From: Natronohydrobacter sp.
Lineage (GTDB): Bacteria; Pseudomonadota; Alphaproteobacteria; Rhodobacterales; Rhodobacteraceae
Direction of reading: 5' to 3'
DNA length: 64,000 nucleotides
Assembly: GCA_030603695.1 (NCBI GenBank)
Contig: JAUVXF010000004.1
Span: 1 to 64,000, forward strand
Position numbers and translations under genes: made by a program. The notes beneath the pieces were generated by a model. It was not told the DNA's origin, ran no database searches, and was given only the letters and a program-made list of their open reading frames with translations. Positions 41,640 through 49,886 of this stretch are shown here, in pieces; within the stretch, counting starts at the first letter, position 1, and each line of letters opens with the position of its first letter.

Positions 41640-41690
41640 TTGTAATGAATATTTCACAAAAGAAAGAAAAGAAACGTACTTGACATAAAA
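41640..41690. promoter_or_regulatory. Divergent control region of RpiR gene and amidohydrolase-TRAP cluster
   Basis: An AT-rich stretch in an otherwise GC-rich genome. TGAATATTTCA (41646-41656) is an imperfect palindrome of the GAAAnTTTC kind bound by several RpiR regulators. TTGACA at 41680-41685 looks like a plus-strand -35 box, but I find no good -10 at 17 bp. Function is inferred from position. Confidence 0.4.
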
Positions 41691-41737
41691 TCAAGCTTCG
41701 GTGCAGCCTGTCATTACGCCATATCAGGGTGAGGAAG

Positions 41738-42553
41738 ATGCCGCTGCAAATGCCAAATCGTGACAGGGCAGGAACTGTGCTTGGCTGGGATGCCTCTGGC
41801 GGCACGGCCCAGAGCAGCGCCGCGCCTGCGGTGATCCTGATTTGCGAACATGCGTCGAATCGCACTGTCGCGCCCTTTGATGATCTGGGGATGGATGTGC
41901 TGGCCTCTCATGCCGCAAGTGATCCGGGCGCGCTGGGGCTGGCGCTGGCATTGGGGCCAAGGCTTGCGCAGGCTTGCGGCGGGGCAGAGCTGATCCACGC
42001 GCCGCTGTCGCGCCTGATTTATGATCTGAACCGCAGCCCCGACAGGCCCGATGCCTGCCCTGCGCAATCCGAGATTTACGCCATTCCGATGAATGCGGGC
42101 CTTGGCCCCGCGCAGCGTCTGGCCCGGATGGAGGCGCTGTATCTGCCCTTTCACAATCTGGTGCGCGCGCGTGTGGCGCGGGCTTTGGCGCTGGGCCAAA
42201 AGCCAGTGATCGTGACCGTGCATTCCTTCTCGCCCATCTGGCATGGGGTGGCGCGCAAGGTGGAATTCGGGGTGATTCATGATGCCATGCCAGCGCTGGC
42301 GCGTCAGATTGTGGCACAGGCCGACGGGCTTGGGCTGGTGACGGAATTGAACGCGCCCTATTCGGCGCAAGACCATGTCACCCATACGCTGCGCCTGCAT
42401 GCGCTGCCTTACGGGTTGGAAAACGCGATGCTGGAAATCCGCAATGATCTGATTGCCAGCCCAGAGGCGCAAACGGCCATGGCCGCGCGGCTTGCCCCCG
42501 CTCTTGCATGCGCCATTGCGCAGGTTGCGGAGGTGTCATGCCCCGCGCTGTAA
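41738..42553 (+). CDS. N-formylglutamate amidohydrolase-family hydrolase
   Basis: 271 residues from MPLQMPNRDRAGTVLGW, with GAGGA just upstream (the ATG at 41747 is also possible). Family motifs (PF05013) are ILICEHASNRTVAP, SDPGALGLA, APLSRLIYDLNRSP and VTVHSFSPIWHG with the zinc-site Glu/His. Members hydrolyse N-formylglutamate to formate and glutamate. No hut genes are here. In this cluster with a glutamine-synthetase-like ligase it may instead hydrolyse a gamma-glutamyl amide. The 3' end overlaps the TRAP small-subunit gene by 16 bp. Confidence 0.88.
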   Translation: MPLQMPNRDRAGTVLGWDASGGTAQSSAAPAVILICEHASNRTVAPFDDLGMDVLASHAASDPGALGLALALGPRLAQACGGAELIHAPLSRLIYDLNRSPDRPDACPAQSEIYAIPMNAGLGPAQRLARMEALYLPFHNLVRARVARALALGQKPVIVTVHSFSPIWHGVARKVEFGVIHDAMPALARQIVAQADGLGLVTELNAPYSAQDHVTHTLRLHALPYGLENAMLEIRNDLIASPEAQTAMAARLAPALACAIAQVAEVSCPAL

Positions 42554-43059
42554 TGGCTTATCTGCGTTTTGTGGAGGCGCTGAATTACCGCATTGGCCGT
42601 TTGGCCATGTGGAGCCTGTTTGCCCTGATGGGCGTGTTGGGCTGGGGCGCTGTTGCGCGTGCGGGCTTCTCGCCGCAAATCTGGACAGATGAAATGGCGC
42701 AGTTTCTGCTTTTGGGCTATTTCATGCTGGGGGGCGCTTATGCGTTGCAGATGGGCTCTGCCGTGCGGATGGATCTGCTCTATTCGCGCTGGTCGGACAA
42801 GACCAAGGCGGCGGTGGATTGCATCACGATTTTCACACTTCTGATTTATCTGGGTGTGCTGCTGTGGGGCGGGGTGGAAAGCACCCAATTTGCCCTTGAA
42901 TATGCCGAGCGGCGGCGCGGGCTGTGGGCGCCTTACATGGCCCCCATAAAGATCGTCATGTGCGTTGGGATTGTGCTGATGATCCTGCAATGCACCGCCT
43001 TTCTTATTAGAGATATTGCAACCCTGCGGGGCATCAAGATTGAGGAGCGCGCGGCCTGA
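42538..43059 (+). CDS. TRAP transporter small permease (DctQ type)
   Basis: 173 residues with four membrane segments (about 20-42, 54-72, 95-115, 135-155). RIGRLAMWSLFALMGVLGWG, WTDEMAQFLLLGYFMLGGAYAL and MDLLYSRWSDKTKAAVD are typical DctQ features. The start has GGAGG 4 bp upstream and lies within the amidohydrolase reading frame; an alternative ATG overlaps the amidohydrolase stop (TAATG). The large permease gene overlaps its stop by 1 bp (TGATG). Confidence 0.92.
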   Translation: MPRAVMAYLRFVEALNYRIGRLAMWSLFALMGVLGWGAVARAGFSPQIWTDEMAQFLLLGYFMLGGAYALQMGSAVRMDLLYSRWSDKTKAAVDCITIFTLLIYLGVLLWGGVESTQFALEYAERRRGLWAPYMAPIKIVMCVGIVLMILQCTAFLIRDIATLRGIKIEERAA

Positions 43060-44384
43060 TGTCTTATGAAATGATTGCCGCGCTGATGTTTGGTTCCATG
43101 TTGGCCGTGATGCTGACAGGCCAGCGCATGTTTGGCGTGATAGGCTTTGTCGCTGTGGTGGCTGCAATCGGGCTTTGGGGCGAACGCGGCGGCTATGATC
43201 TGGCCTTTGCGCAGACGATCAAGCTGATGAACTGGTTTCCGCTGATGACGCTGCCCATGTTCATTTTCATGGGCTATGTGCTGTCGGAAAGCAAATTGGC
43301 CGATGATCTTTATCGCATGTTCCATGTGTGGTTTGGCCCAGTGCCGGGCGGGCTGGCGATTGGCACGATCCTTCTGATGGTGCTGATTTCGGCCATGAAC
43401 GGGCTGTCTGTGGCGGGCATGGCCATCGGGGCCACGATTGCGCTGCCCGAACTTTTGAAACGGCGCTATGATAAATTGATGGTGACAGGCGTCATTCAGG
43501 CGGGTTCCAGCCTTGGAATTCTGGTTCCGCCCTCGGTTGTGCTGGTGCTGTATGCCATGATCGCGCGTCAGCCCGTGACACATCTTTGGGCGGCGGGGCT
43601 GATACCGGGGCTGATGCTGGCGGCGCTGTTCATCCTCTATATCTGGCTGCGCTGCCGGATCACCCCCAGCCTTGGCCCCGCGATTGACCCCGATGAACTG
43701 GCCCAAGTCACACGCGCCGAGAAATACCGCCTGCTTCTGGCCGGGCTGATGCCCTTGGGGATTTTCGCGGTGATGATGGTGCCTTTCGTGCTGGGCTATA
43801 CGCGGCTGGTGGAAAGCTCTGTTGTGGGGGCTTTGGCGGCGCTGGCTGTCAGTCTGGCGAAGGGGCGCATGAGCTGGGCCATTCTGGAAACCTGCACCAA
43901 GAAAACACTGGCGATTTCATGCATGTTCTTGTGGATCATTCTGGCCGCCCTGGCCTTTGGCGCGGTGTTTGACGGGCTGCGCGCGGTGGATTTCGTGCGC
44001 GCGATCTTCATGGACAATCTGGGCCTTGGGCGCTGGGAAATCCTGATCCTGATGCAGATTTCCTTTATCCTGATGGGCATGTTTCTGGATGATACCGCGA
44101 TGCTGGTGATTGTCGCCCCGCTCTATGTGCCCATTGTGCGGATGCTGGAATTCGATCTGATCTGGTACGGGGTGCTTTATACCATCACCTGCCAGATTGC
44201 CTATATGACCCCGCCTTTTGGCTATAACCTGTTTTTGATGCGCGCCATGGCCCCGAAAGAAGTGTCTTTGGGGGATATCTACCGCTCTATCATTCCGTTT
44301 GTGGGGGTGATGATATGCGGGCTGGGGCTGGTGATGGCCTTTCCCCAGATCGCGCTGTGGCTGCCGGGCGTGCTGTTTCCCTGA
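43059..44384 (+). CDS. TRAP transporter large permease (DctM type)
   Basis: 441 residues, about 12 membrane segments. DctM hallmarks are NWFPLMTLPMFIFMGYVLSES, GLSVAGMAIGATIALPELLKRRYDK, AGSSLGILVPPSVVLVLYAMI and the C-terminal CQIAYMTPPFGYNLFLMRA. It uses a sodium gradient with the small subunit and periplasmic binding protein. It is in one transcript with the amidohydrolase and the binding protein. Its closest similarity by eye is to TRAP systems for organic acids and other small polar solutes. Confidence 0.96.
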   Translation: MSYEMIAALMFGSMLAVMLTGQRMFGVIGFVAVVAAIGLWGERGGYDLAFAQTIKLMNWFPLMTLPMFIFMGYVLSESKLADDLYRMFHVWFGPVPGGLAIGTILLMVLISAMNGLSVAGMAIGATIALPELLKRRYDKLMVTGVIQAGSSLGILVPPSVVLVLYAMIARQPVTHLWAAGLIPGLMLAALFILYIWLRCRITPSLGPAIDPDELAQVTRAEKYRLLLAGLMPLGIFAVMMVPFVLGYTRLVESSVVGALAALAVSLAKGRMSWAILETCTKKTLAISCMFLWIILAALAFGAVFDGLRAVDFVRAIFMDNLGLGRWEILILMQISFILMGMFLDDTAMLVIVAPLYVPIVRMLEFDLIWYGVLYTITCQIAYMTPPFGYNLFLMRAMAPKEVSLGDIYRSIIPFVGVMICGLGLVMAFPQIALWLPGVLFP

Positions 44385-44440
44385 AACCTGACCAAGAGCG
44401 CGGCCAACGCGCCTTTAACCCCAACCGGAAGGAAAAGACC

Positions 44441-45478
44441 ATGACCACAACAAGACGGAAGTTTCTGACCACAAGCGCATTGGGTGGCGCGGCGGCGCTG
44501 GCCGCCCCTGCGGTGCATGCTCAAGCCCCGATCCGCTGGCGGCTGCAAACCTATGCGGGTGCCTCGCTGGGTGCGCAGGTGGCCAAGCCCGCGATTGACA
44601 TGTTCAACGCCATTGCGGGCGATGAAATGCAGATCGACCTATTCTATGCCGACCAGTTGGTGCCCACGGAAGAGCTGTTCCAAGCCATGCAGCGCGGCAC
44701 GATTGACGCGGTGCAATCGGATGATGACAGTATGGCAGGCCCGACCGAGGTGACGGTCTTTGGCGGCTATTTCCCCTTCGCCAGCCGCTATTCGCTGGAT
44801 GTGCCTGCCTTGTTCAATGATTGGGGCCTGAATGAAATCTGGGCCGAGGAATACGCCAAAGTGGGCGTCAAGCATATCTCGGCGGGCAGCTGGGACCCGT
44901 GCCATTTCATCACCTCCTCGCCCATCACCTCGCTGGCCGAATTGCAGGGCAAGCGGGTGTTCACCTTCCCAACGGCGGGCCGCTTCCTGTCGCAATTCGG
45001 GGTCGTGCCCGTTACAGTGCCCTGGGAAGATGTGGAAATCGCGCTGCAAACCCGCGAGATTGACGGGGTGGCATGGTGCGGCATTACCGAGGCCTATGAG
45101 GTGGGCTGGGCCGATATTTGCAGCCATTTCCTGACCAATAACATCTCTGGCGCGTGGATTGGCCATTTCTTTGCCAATATGGACAGATGGAACGAGTTGC
45201 CGGAACATTTGCGCAATCTGATGGCCACCTGTTTCGAGCAGTCGCATTATTACCGCCAGCATTGGTATTGGGCCGGCGAGGCGCGGTTGCGCACGCAAGG
45301 TGACAAGCTGGAGCTGACCTCTATCCCGGATGCGGAATGGGCCACAGTGGAAGCGGCAGCGCGCGATTTCTGGGAAGAGATTGCAGCGGAATCGGAAACC
45401 AAGGCCAAAGTTGTCGAGGTTTTCCGCGCCTATAATGCGGCGATGGACAAGGCCGGGCGGCCATACCGCTATTCCTGA
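44441..45478 (+). CDS. TRAP transporter solute-binding protein (DctP type)
   Basis: 345 residues from MTTTRRKFLTTSALGGAAAL; AAGGAAAAG is upstream. The RRKFLTTSA motif indicates a Tat signal, cleaved near VHAQA. DctP features include the ELFQAMQRGTIDAVQSDDD segment, LAELQGKRVFTFPTAGRFL with Arg172, which probably corresponds to the carboxylate-binding arginine, and VPWEDVEIALQTREIDGVAW. The ligand is unknown; the retained arginine favours a carboxylate-containing solute. The gap to the large permease is 56 bp. Confidence 0.93.
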   Translation: MTTTRRKFLTTSALGGAAALAAPAVHAQAPIRWRLQTYAGASLGAQVAKPAIDMFNAIAGDEMQIDLFYADQLVPTEELFQAMQRGTIDAVQSDDDSMAGPTEVTVFGGYFPFASRYSLDVPALFNDWGLNEIWAEEYAKVGVKHISAGSWDPCHFITSSPITSLAELQGKRVFTFPTAGRFLSQFGVVPVTVPWEDVEIALQTREIDGVAWCGITEAYEVGWADICSHFLTNNISGAWIGHFFANMDRWNELPEHLRNLMATCFEQSHYYRQHWYWAGEARLRTQGDKLELTSIPDAEWATVEAAARDFWEEIAAESETKAKVVEVFRAYNAAMDKAGRPYRYS

Positions 45479-45500
45479 GCGGGGCGTTGACTGACACCGC

Positions 45501-45549
45501 CGGGGGCTGTCTGCCCCCGGACCCCCGAGGATATTTGAGCCAAGATGAA
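45501..45549 (+). repeat. Hairpin + GATATTT/CCAAGATGAA element
   Basis: CGGGGGC-TGTCT-GCCCCCG hairpin (45501-45519) is followed by ACCCCCGAGGATATTTGAGC and CAAGATGAA (45521-45549). It is nearly identical, inverted, to 12971-13025. It lies inside the apparent operon, just before the glutamine-synthetase-like gene, and could reduce read-through. Confidence 0.85.
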
Positions 45550-45560
45550 TGGAACGAGGG

Positions 45561-46919
45561 ATGATGACGCTGGAGGAGTTGCGCGCCGCATTTGAGGCGG
45601 GCGAGATTGACACGGTGCTGGTGGCCGCGCCCGATATGCAGGGCCGCTTGATGGGCAAGCGCTTTCATGCCGCGCATTTTCTGGCCTCTGGCCATGAAGA
45701 GACGCATTGCTGCAATTACCTGCTGGCCACCGATATGGAGATGCTGACGGTTGAGGGCTATGCCTCGACCTCTTGGGCGAAGGGCTATGGCGATTACACG
45801 ATGAAGCCCGATCTGGCCACGCTGCGCCGCGTGCCGTGGTTGCCGGGGACGGCGCTGGTGCTGTGTGATCTGCTGGATCATCATACGCATGCGGAGGTGG
45901 CGATTTCCCCCCGCGCGATCCTGAAGCGGCAGGTGGCGCGGGCGCGGGAGATGGGCTATGACGCCATGGCGGCGACCGAGCTGGAATTCTATATCTTCGA
46001 GCAGAGCTATGAGGCGTTGCGCGATCATGGCGCCGAGCGGCTGACGCCGATTTCGGCCTATAATGAGGATTACAATCTGTTCCAGACCTCCAAGGAAGAG
46101 CCATTGATGCGCGCCTTGCGCAATGGCCTGTATGGCGCGGGCATTCCGGTGGAGAACAGCAAGGGCGAGGCCGAGGCGGGGCAGGCGGAGATCAATATCC
46201 GCTATGCCGATATGATGCAGACGGCCGATTTTCATGTGATTACCAAGCAGGCGACCAAGGAAATCGCGCATGGTTTGGGCAAATCCGTGACCTTCATGGC
46301 GAAATATGACCATCGGCGCGCGGGATCTTCGAGCCATGTGCATCAATCGCTTTGGACGCTGGATGGCCAGCCCGCCTTTCTGGACAAGGGCGCGGACTAT
46401 GGCATGTCGGCGCTGATGCGGCAGTATATGGCCGGGCAATTGGCCCATGCGCGCGAATTGACAGCACTTCTGGCGCCCAATGTGAACAGCTACAAGCGGT
46501 TCAGCGTGGGCATGTTTGCGCCCACAAAGGCGGTCTGGTCGCTGGACAATCGCACAGCCGGTTTCCGGGTATGTGGGGATGGCACAAAGGCCGTGCGGGT
46601 GGAATGCCGCATTGGCGGGGCCGATCTGAACCCCTATCTGGCCTGTGCGGGCCTGTTGGCGGCGGGGCTTGCGGGGATTGCGCAGGGGATGGAGCTGGAG
46701 CCGGAAATGCGCGGCGACAATTACCAAAACGCCAGTGCGCGCGAAATTCCCAAAACCCTGCGCGAGGCGGCGGATTTGCTGGAAGGGTCTGAGATGTTGC
46801 GCGCGGCCTTTGGCGATGAGGTTGTGGCGCATTACACCCGCGCCGCGCGCTGGGAGGTGGAAGAGCATGACCGCGTTGTGACCGATTGGGAGCGTAAGCG
46901 CCTGTTGGAGCGCGGCTAG
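45561..46919 (+). CDS. Glutamine-synthetase-like gamma-glutamyl ligase
   Basis: 452 residues from the ATG at 45561 (45549 and 45564 are alternatives; GAGGG is at 45556-45560). The C-terminal GS catalytic domain is intact: ELEFYIF (Glu140, Glu142), GEAEAGQAE (Glu203, Glu210), SSSHVHQSLW (His259, His261) and NSYKRFSVGMFAPTKAVWS. The N-terminal beta-grasp is DTVLVAAPDMQGRLMGKRF. It differs from true GlnA and belongs with PuuA/IpuC-type ligases, which add glutamate to an amine using ATP. Its neighbours (hydrolase, aldehyde and alcohol dehydrogenases, TRAP) fit an amine or amino-alcohol route. Substrate is inferred. Confidence 0.88.
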   Translation: MMTLEELRAAFEAGEIDTVLVAAPDMQGRLMGKRFHAAHFLASGHEETHCCNYLLATDMEMLTVEGYASTSWAKGYGDYTMKPDLATLRRVPWLPGTALVLCDLLDHHTHAEVAISPRAILKRQVARAREMGYDAMAATELEFYIFEQSYEALRDHGAERLTPISAYNEDYNLFQTSKEEPLMRALRNGLYGAGIPVENSKGEAEAGQAEINIRYADMMQTADFHVITKQATKEIAHGLGKSVTFMAKYDHRRAGSSSHVHQSLWTLDGQPAFLDKGADYGMSALMRQYMAGQLAHARELTALLAPNVNSYKRFSVGMFAPTKAVWSLDNRTAGFRVCGDGTKAVRVECRIGGADLNPYLACAGLLAAGLAGIAQGMELEPEMRGDNYQNASAREIPKTLREAADLLEGSEMLRAAFGDEVVAHYTRAARWEVEEHDRVVTDWERKRLLERG

Positions 46920-46991
46920 GGGCTGGACTGGATTTTTGCACATATAAGGGGCGCGCGCCGGGGCGCGTGGCCCATGACATGAGGAGACAAG

Positions 46992-48371
46992 ATGTCGATC
47001 ATCAGAGTGATCTCGCCCGTTGATGGGTCAGTCTATGCCGAGCGCGCGGCTTTGCCGCTGGAGGCCGCGCAAGAGGTGGTGGCGCGGGGCCGTGCCGCCC
47101 AAGCCGCCTGGGCGGCGCTGCCGCTTGCGGCGCGGATAGACACCGTCATGGCGGGCATTGCCGCGCTGGAGGCCATGGCCCCTGATATCGTGCCGGAACT
47201 GGCCTGGCAGATGGGCCGCCCGGTGCGCTATGGCGGCGAATTTGGCGGCGTGCGCGAGCGTGCGGCCTATATGGCGCAGATCGCCCCCACAGCGCTGGCC
47301 GATGAGGTGGTGGAAGACAGCGACCGCTTTACCCGCCTTCTGGCGCGCGAGGCGCAGGGCGTGGTTTTTGTGATAGCGCCGTGGAATTATCCTTACCTGA
47401 CAGCGGTGAATACGGTTGTGCCTGCGTTGATTGCCGGCAATGCGGTGGTGCTGAAACATGCCAGCCAGACATTGCTGGCCGGGGAGCGGCTGGCGGCGGC
47501 CTTTGAGCAAGCCGGGCTGCCGGAAGGGGTGTTTCAGAATATCACCCTCGATCATGCCACAACCGAGGCGCTGATTGCCGGGCGCAGCTTTGATTTTGTG
47601 AATTTCACAGGCTCTGTGGGCGGGGGCCGCGCGATTGAACGGGCGGCGGCGGGCACATTCACGGCCACGGGGTTGGAGCTGGGTGGCAAAGACCCCGGCT
47701 ATGTGCGCGCGGATGCCGATCTGGACGCGGCGGTGGAGGGGTTGATGGATGGCGCGATGTTCAATTCGGGCCAATGCTGCTGCGGGATAGAGCGCATTTA
47801 TGTGCATGAGAGCCTGTTTGACGCCTTTGTTGAAAAGGCCGTGGCCTGGGTGCGCGGCCAGCGCCTTGGCAACCCGCTGGAGCAGGAAACGACGATGGGG
47901 CCAATGGCGCATGCGCGCTTTGCCGCCATTGTGCGCGACCAGATTGCCGAGGCCGTGGAGATGGGCGCGCGCGCGCTGATTGATGTGGCGGAATTTCCCG
48001 CAGATGATGGGGGTGCCTATCTGGCCCCGCAAATTCTGGTGGATGTAAACCATGAGATGCGGGTGATGCGCGAGGAAAGCTTTGGCCCGGTGGTGGGGAT
48101 CATGCCTGTGGCCGATGATGCGCAGGCCATCGCGCTGATGAATGATTGCGCCTATGGGCTGACGGCGTCGATATGGACGCGGGATGCGGGGGCGGCGCGC
48201 CGCATTGGCGCGCAGTTGCAGACCGGAACCGTGTTCATGAACCGCTGTGATTATCTTGATCCTGCCTTGTGCTGGACAGGGTGCAAGGATACGGGGCGCG
48301 GCGCGGCCTTGTCCTCTCTGGGCTATCTGGCGCTGACACGCGCGAAATCCTACCACTTGAAAAAGGCCTGA
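46992..48371 (+). CDS. NAD(P)-dependent aldehyde dehydrogenase
   Basis: 459 residues. General base Glu229 (GLELGGKDPGYV) and nucleophile Cys263 in NSGQCCCGIERIYVH are present, with the NAD-binding PWNYPYLTAVNTVVPALIAGNAVVLKHAS. The C-terminal EESFGPVVGIMPV is typical. The protein is slightly short for a class 1/2 ALDH (about 480-500). Succinate-semialdehyde and betaine-aldehyde type enzymes look similar. AGGAGACAAG precedes the ATG. The alcohol dehydrogenase starts 4 bp downstream, suggesting consecutive alcohol-to-aldehyde-to-acid oxidation. Confidence 0.93.
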   Translation: MSIIRVISPVDGSVYAERAALPLEAAQEVVARGRAAQAAWAALPLAARIDTVMAGIAALEAMAPDIVPELAWQMGRPVRYGGEFGGVRERAAYMAQIAPTALADEVVEDSDRFTRLLAREAQGVVFVIAPWNYPYLTAVNTVVPALIAGNAVVLKHASQTLLAGERLAAAFEQAGLPEGVFQNITLDHATTEALIAGRSFDFVNFTGSVGGGRAIERAAAGTFTATGLELGGKDPGYVRADADLDAAVEGLMDGAMFNSGQCCCGIERIYVHESLFDAFVEKAVAWVRGQRLGNPLEQETTMGPMAHARFAAIVRDQIAEAVEMGARALIDVAEFPADDGGAYLAPQILVDVNHEMRVMREESFGPVVGIMPVADDAQAIALMNDCAYGLTASIWTRDAGAARRIGAQLQTGTVFMNRCDYLDPALCWTGCKDTGRGAALSSLGYLALTRAKSYHLKKA

Positions 48372-48374
48372 GCC

Positions 48375-49520
48375 ATGGGACTGACTGCAAATTGGAGCTA
48401 TCCGACCGCCATCAAATTCGGGGCGGGGCGGATTTCGGAACTGGGCGCGCAATGCAAGGTGGTGGGGATGAAAAACCCGCTGCTGGTGACAGATCGCGCG
48501 CTGGCAAGCCTGCCGATCACGGCGCAGGCTTTGGATATTCTGGAGGCGGCGGGCCTGGGCCGGGCCATGTTCAGCGAGGTGGATGCAAACCCGACCGAGG
48601 CCAATATGACAGCCGGTCTGGCGGTGTACCGCGCGGGCGGGCATGACGGGGTTGTGGCCTTTGGCGGCGGCTCGGCGCTGGATCTGGGCAAAATGATCGC
48701 GCTGATGGTGGATCAGCCCGTGGGCGTGTGGGATCTGGAAGATATCGGCGATTGGTGGACGCGCGCCAATCCTGATACAATCGCGCCCATCATCGCTGTG
48801 CCCACCACGGCGGGCACGGGATCGGAAGTGGGGCGGGCGGGGGTGCTGACCGATAGCGCCACCCACCGCAAGAAGATCATCTTCCACCCCAAGCTGATGC
48901 CCGCTGTCACCATTTGTGACCCCGAACTGACAGTGGGGATGCCGGCATTCATTACGGCGGGAACGGGCATGGATGCGCTGGCCCATTGTCTGGAAGCCTA
49001 TTGCAGCCCGCATTACCACCCGATGAGCCACGGGATTGCGCTGGAAGGGATGCGGCTGGTGCTGGAAAACCTGCCCCGCGCCTATGCCACCCCCGATGAT
49101 CTGGAGGCGCGCGCCAATATGATGGCGGCTGCTGCCATGGGGGCTGTGGCCTTTCAGAAAGGGCTGGGGGCCATTCACAGCCTGAGCCATCCGGTAGGGG
49201 CTGTTTATAACACCCATCACGGCACGACGAATGCCGTGGTGATGCCGATGGTGCTGGCCTTTAACCGCAGCGCGATTGAGGCGCGGATCGATCGCGCCGC
49301 CGCCTATCTGGGGATTGCGGGCGGGTTTGAGGGGTTTGTGGCCCATATTCTGGAGTTGCGCCGCGCGCTGGGCATTCCGGCCAATCTGGGGGCCATGGGG
49401 GTGGAAGCGGCGCGGCTGGATGCGTTGACGGAGATGGCGCTTCTTGATCCCTCTTGCGGGGGCAACCCGATAGAGATGACGCGCGAGAATACCCGCGCCT
49501 TGTTTGAGGCGTGTCTGTGA
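48375..49520 (+). CDS. Iron-containing alcohol dehydrogenase
   Basis: 381 residues, family III (FucO/EutG-like). NAD-binding FGGGSALDLGKMIAL follows the N-terminal Rossmann fold. Metal ligands by spacing are Asp200 and His204 (GTGMDALAHCLEAY), His268 and His282 (HSLSHPVGAVYNTHHG), matching the Asp-x3-His and His-x13-His pattern. It would oxidise an alcohol to an aldehyde for the adjacent ALDH. It is the last gene of the cluster and is followed by a strong hairpin at 49565-49590. Confidence 0.94.
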   Translation: MGLTANWSYPTAIKFGAGRISELGAQCKVVGMKNPLLVTDRALASLPITAQALDILEAAGLGRAMFSEVDANPTEANMTAGLAVYRAGGHDGVVAFGGGSALDLGKMIALMVDQPVGVWDLEDIGDWWTRANPDTIAPIIAVPTTAGTGSEVGRAGVLTDSATHRKKIIFHPKLMPAVTICDPELTVGMPAFITAGTGMDALAHCLEAYCSPHYHPMSHGIALEGMRLVLENLPRAYATPDDLEARANMMAAAAMGAVAFQKGLGAIHSLSHPVGAVYNTHHGTTNAVVMPMVLAFNRSAIEARIDRAAAYLGIAGGFEGFVAHILELRRALGIPANLGAMGVEAARLDALTEMALLDPSCGGNPIEMTRENTRALFEACL

Positions 49521-49564
49521 GGGCAGGGGGCAGGCAGCGGGGGCTGCCGCCCCCACACCCCCGC

Positions 49565-49620
49565 TTCAAGGGGGGCACGCCCCCCTTGAAAATCCCCGTG
49601 GATATTTGGGCCAAGATGAA
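49565..49620 (+). repeat. Hairpin + GATATTT/CCAAGATGAA element
   Basis: An 11-bp perfect stem, TTCAAGGGGGG / CCCCCCTTGAA, with loop CACG (49565-49590) is followed by AATCCCCGTGGATATTTGGG and CCAAGATGAA to 49620. The hairpin can end the upstream catabolic operon, though no T tract follows. Confidence 0.85.
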
Positions 49621-49796
49621 GGGGGAGGCGTGGTGCGCGCTGTGTGGGGCAGGTGCTGGCCTTTGTGCAGGCGGGCGTGATCTGCATGTGCCGGTATAGC
49701 GGGCCGACTGGGTGTGGCCTGCCGGGCCTGTCTGGTGGCCCCAAAATTTCGCCAAGCACAGTGCCTGTCCTGTGCGCAGGGCGCTGGCGCAGGTTG

Positions 49797-49823
49797 TGCA
49801 AAACCGGGGACTGGTTTTGCGCA
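49797..49823. repeat. Palindromic element, second AAAACCGG copy
   Basis: TGCAAAACCGGGGACTGGTT then TTGCGCA: stem TGCAAAACC / GGTTTTGCGCA. It is related to 39232-39258 in its arms but differs in the loop. Confidence 0.6.
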
Positions 49824-49886
49824 AAAAGAGATGCGGTCACGGAAGGCTGGAGTGGGTTGCGTGACTGTGAATGAACGCGGCACGCT

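Larger units (their letters stand above)
49521..49886. other. 366-bp gap between alcohol dehydrogenase and iron transporter genes
   Basis: The gap contains a GGGGGCTGCCGCCCCC hairpin, the hairpin/GATATTT element at 49565-49620 and the AAAACCGG palindrome at 49797-49823. I see no credible gene. The genes on both sides converge here, so the region is a terminator zone. Confidence 0.7.

Noticed and set aside
42538-45478. TRAP transporter as the direct target of the DctB/DctD pair in this window
   Set aside because: They are 13 kb apart with a different local regulator (RpiR) beside the TRAP genes, and no -24/-12 promoter was seen before the cluster.
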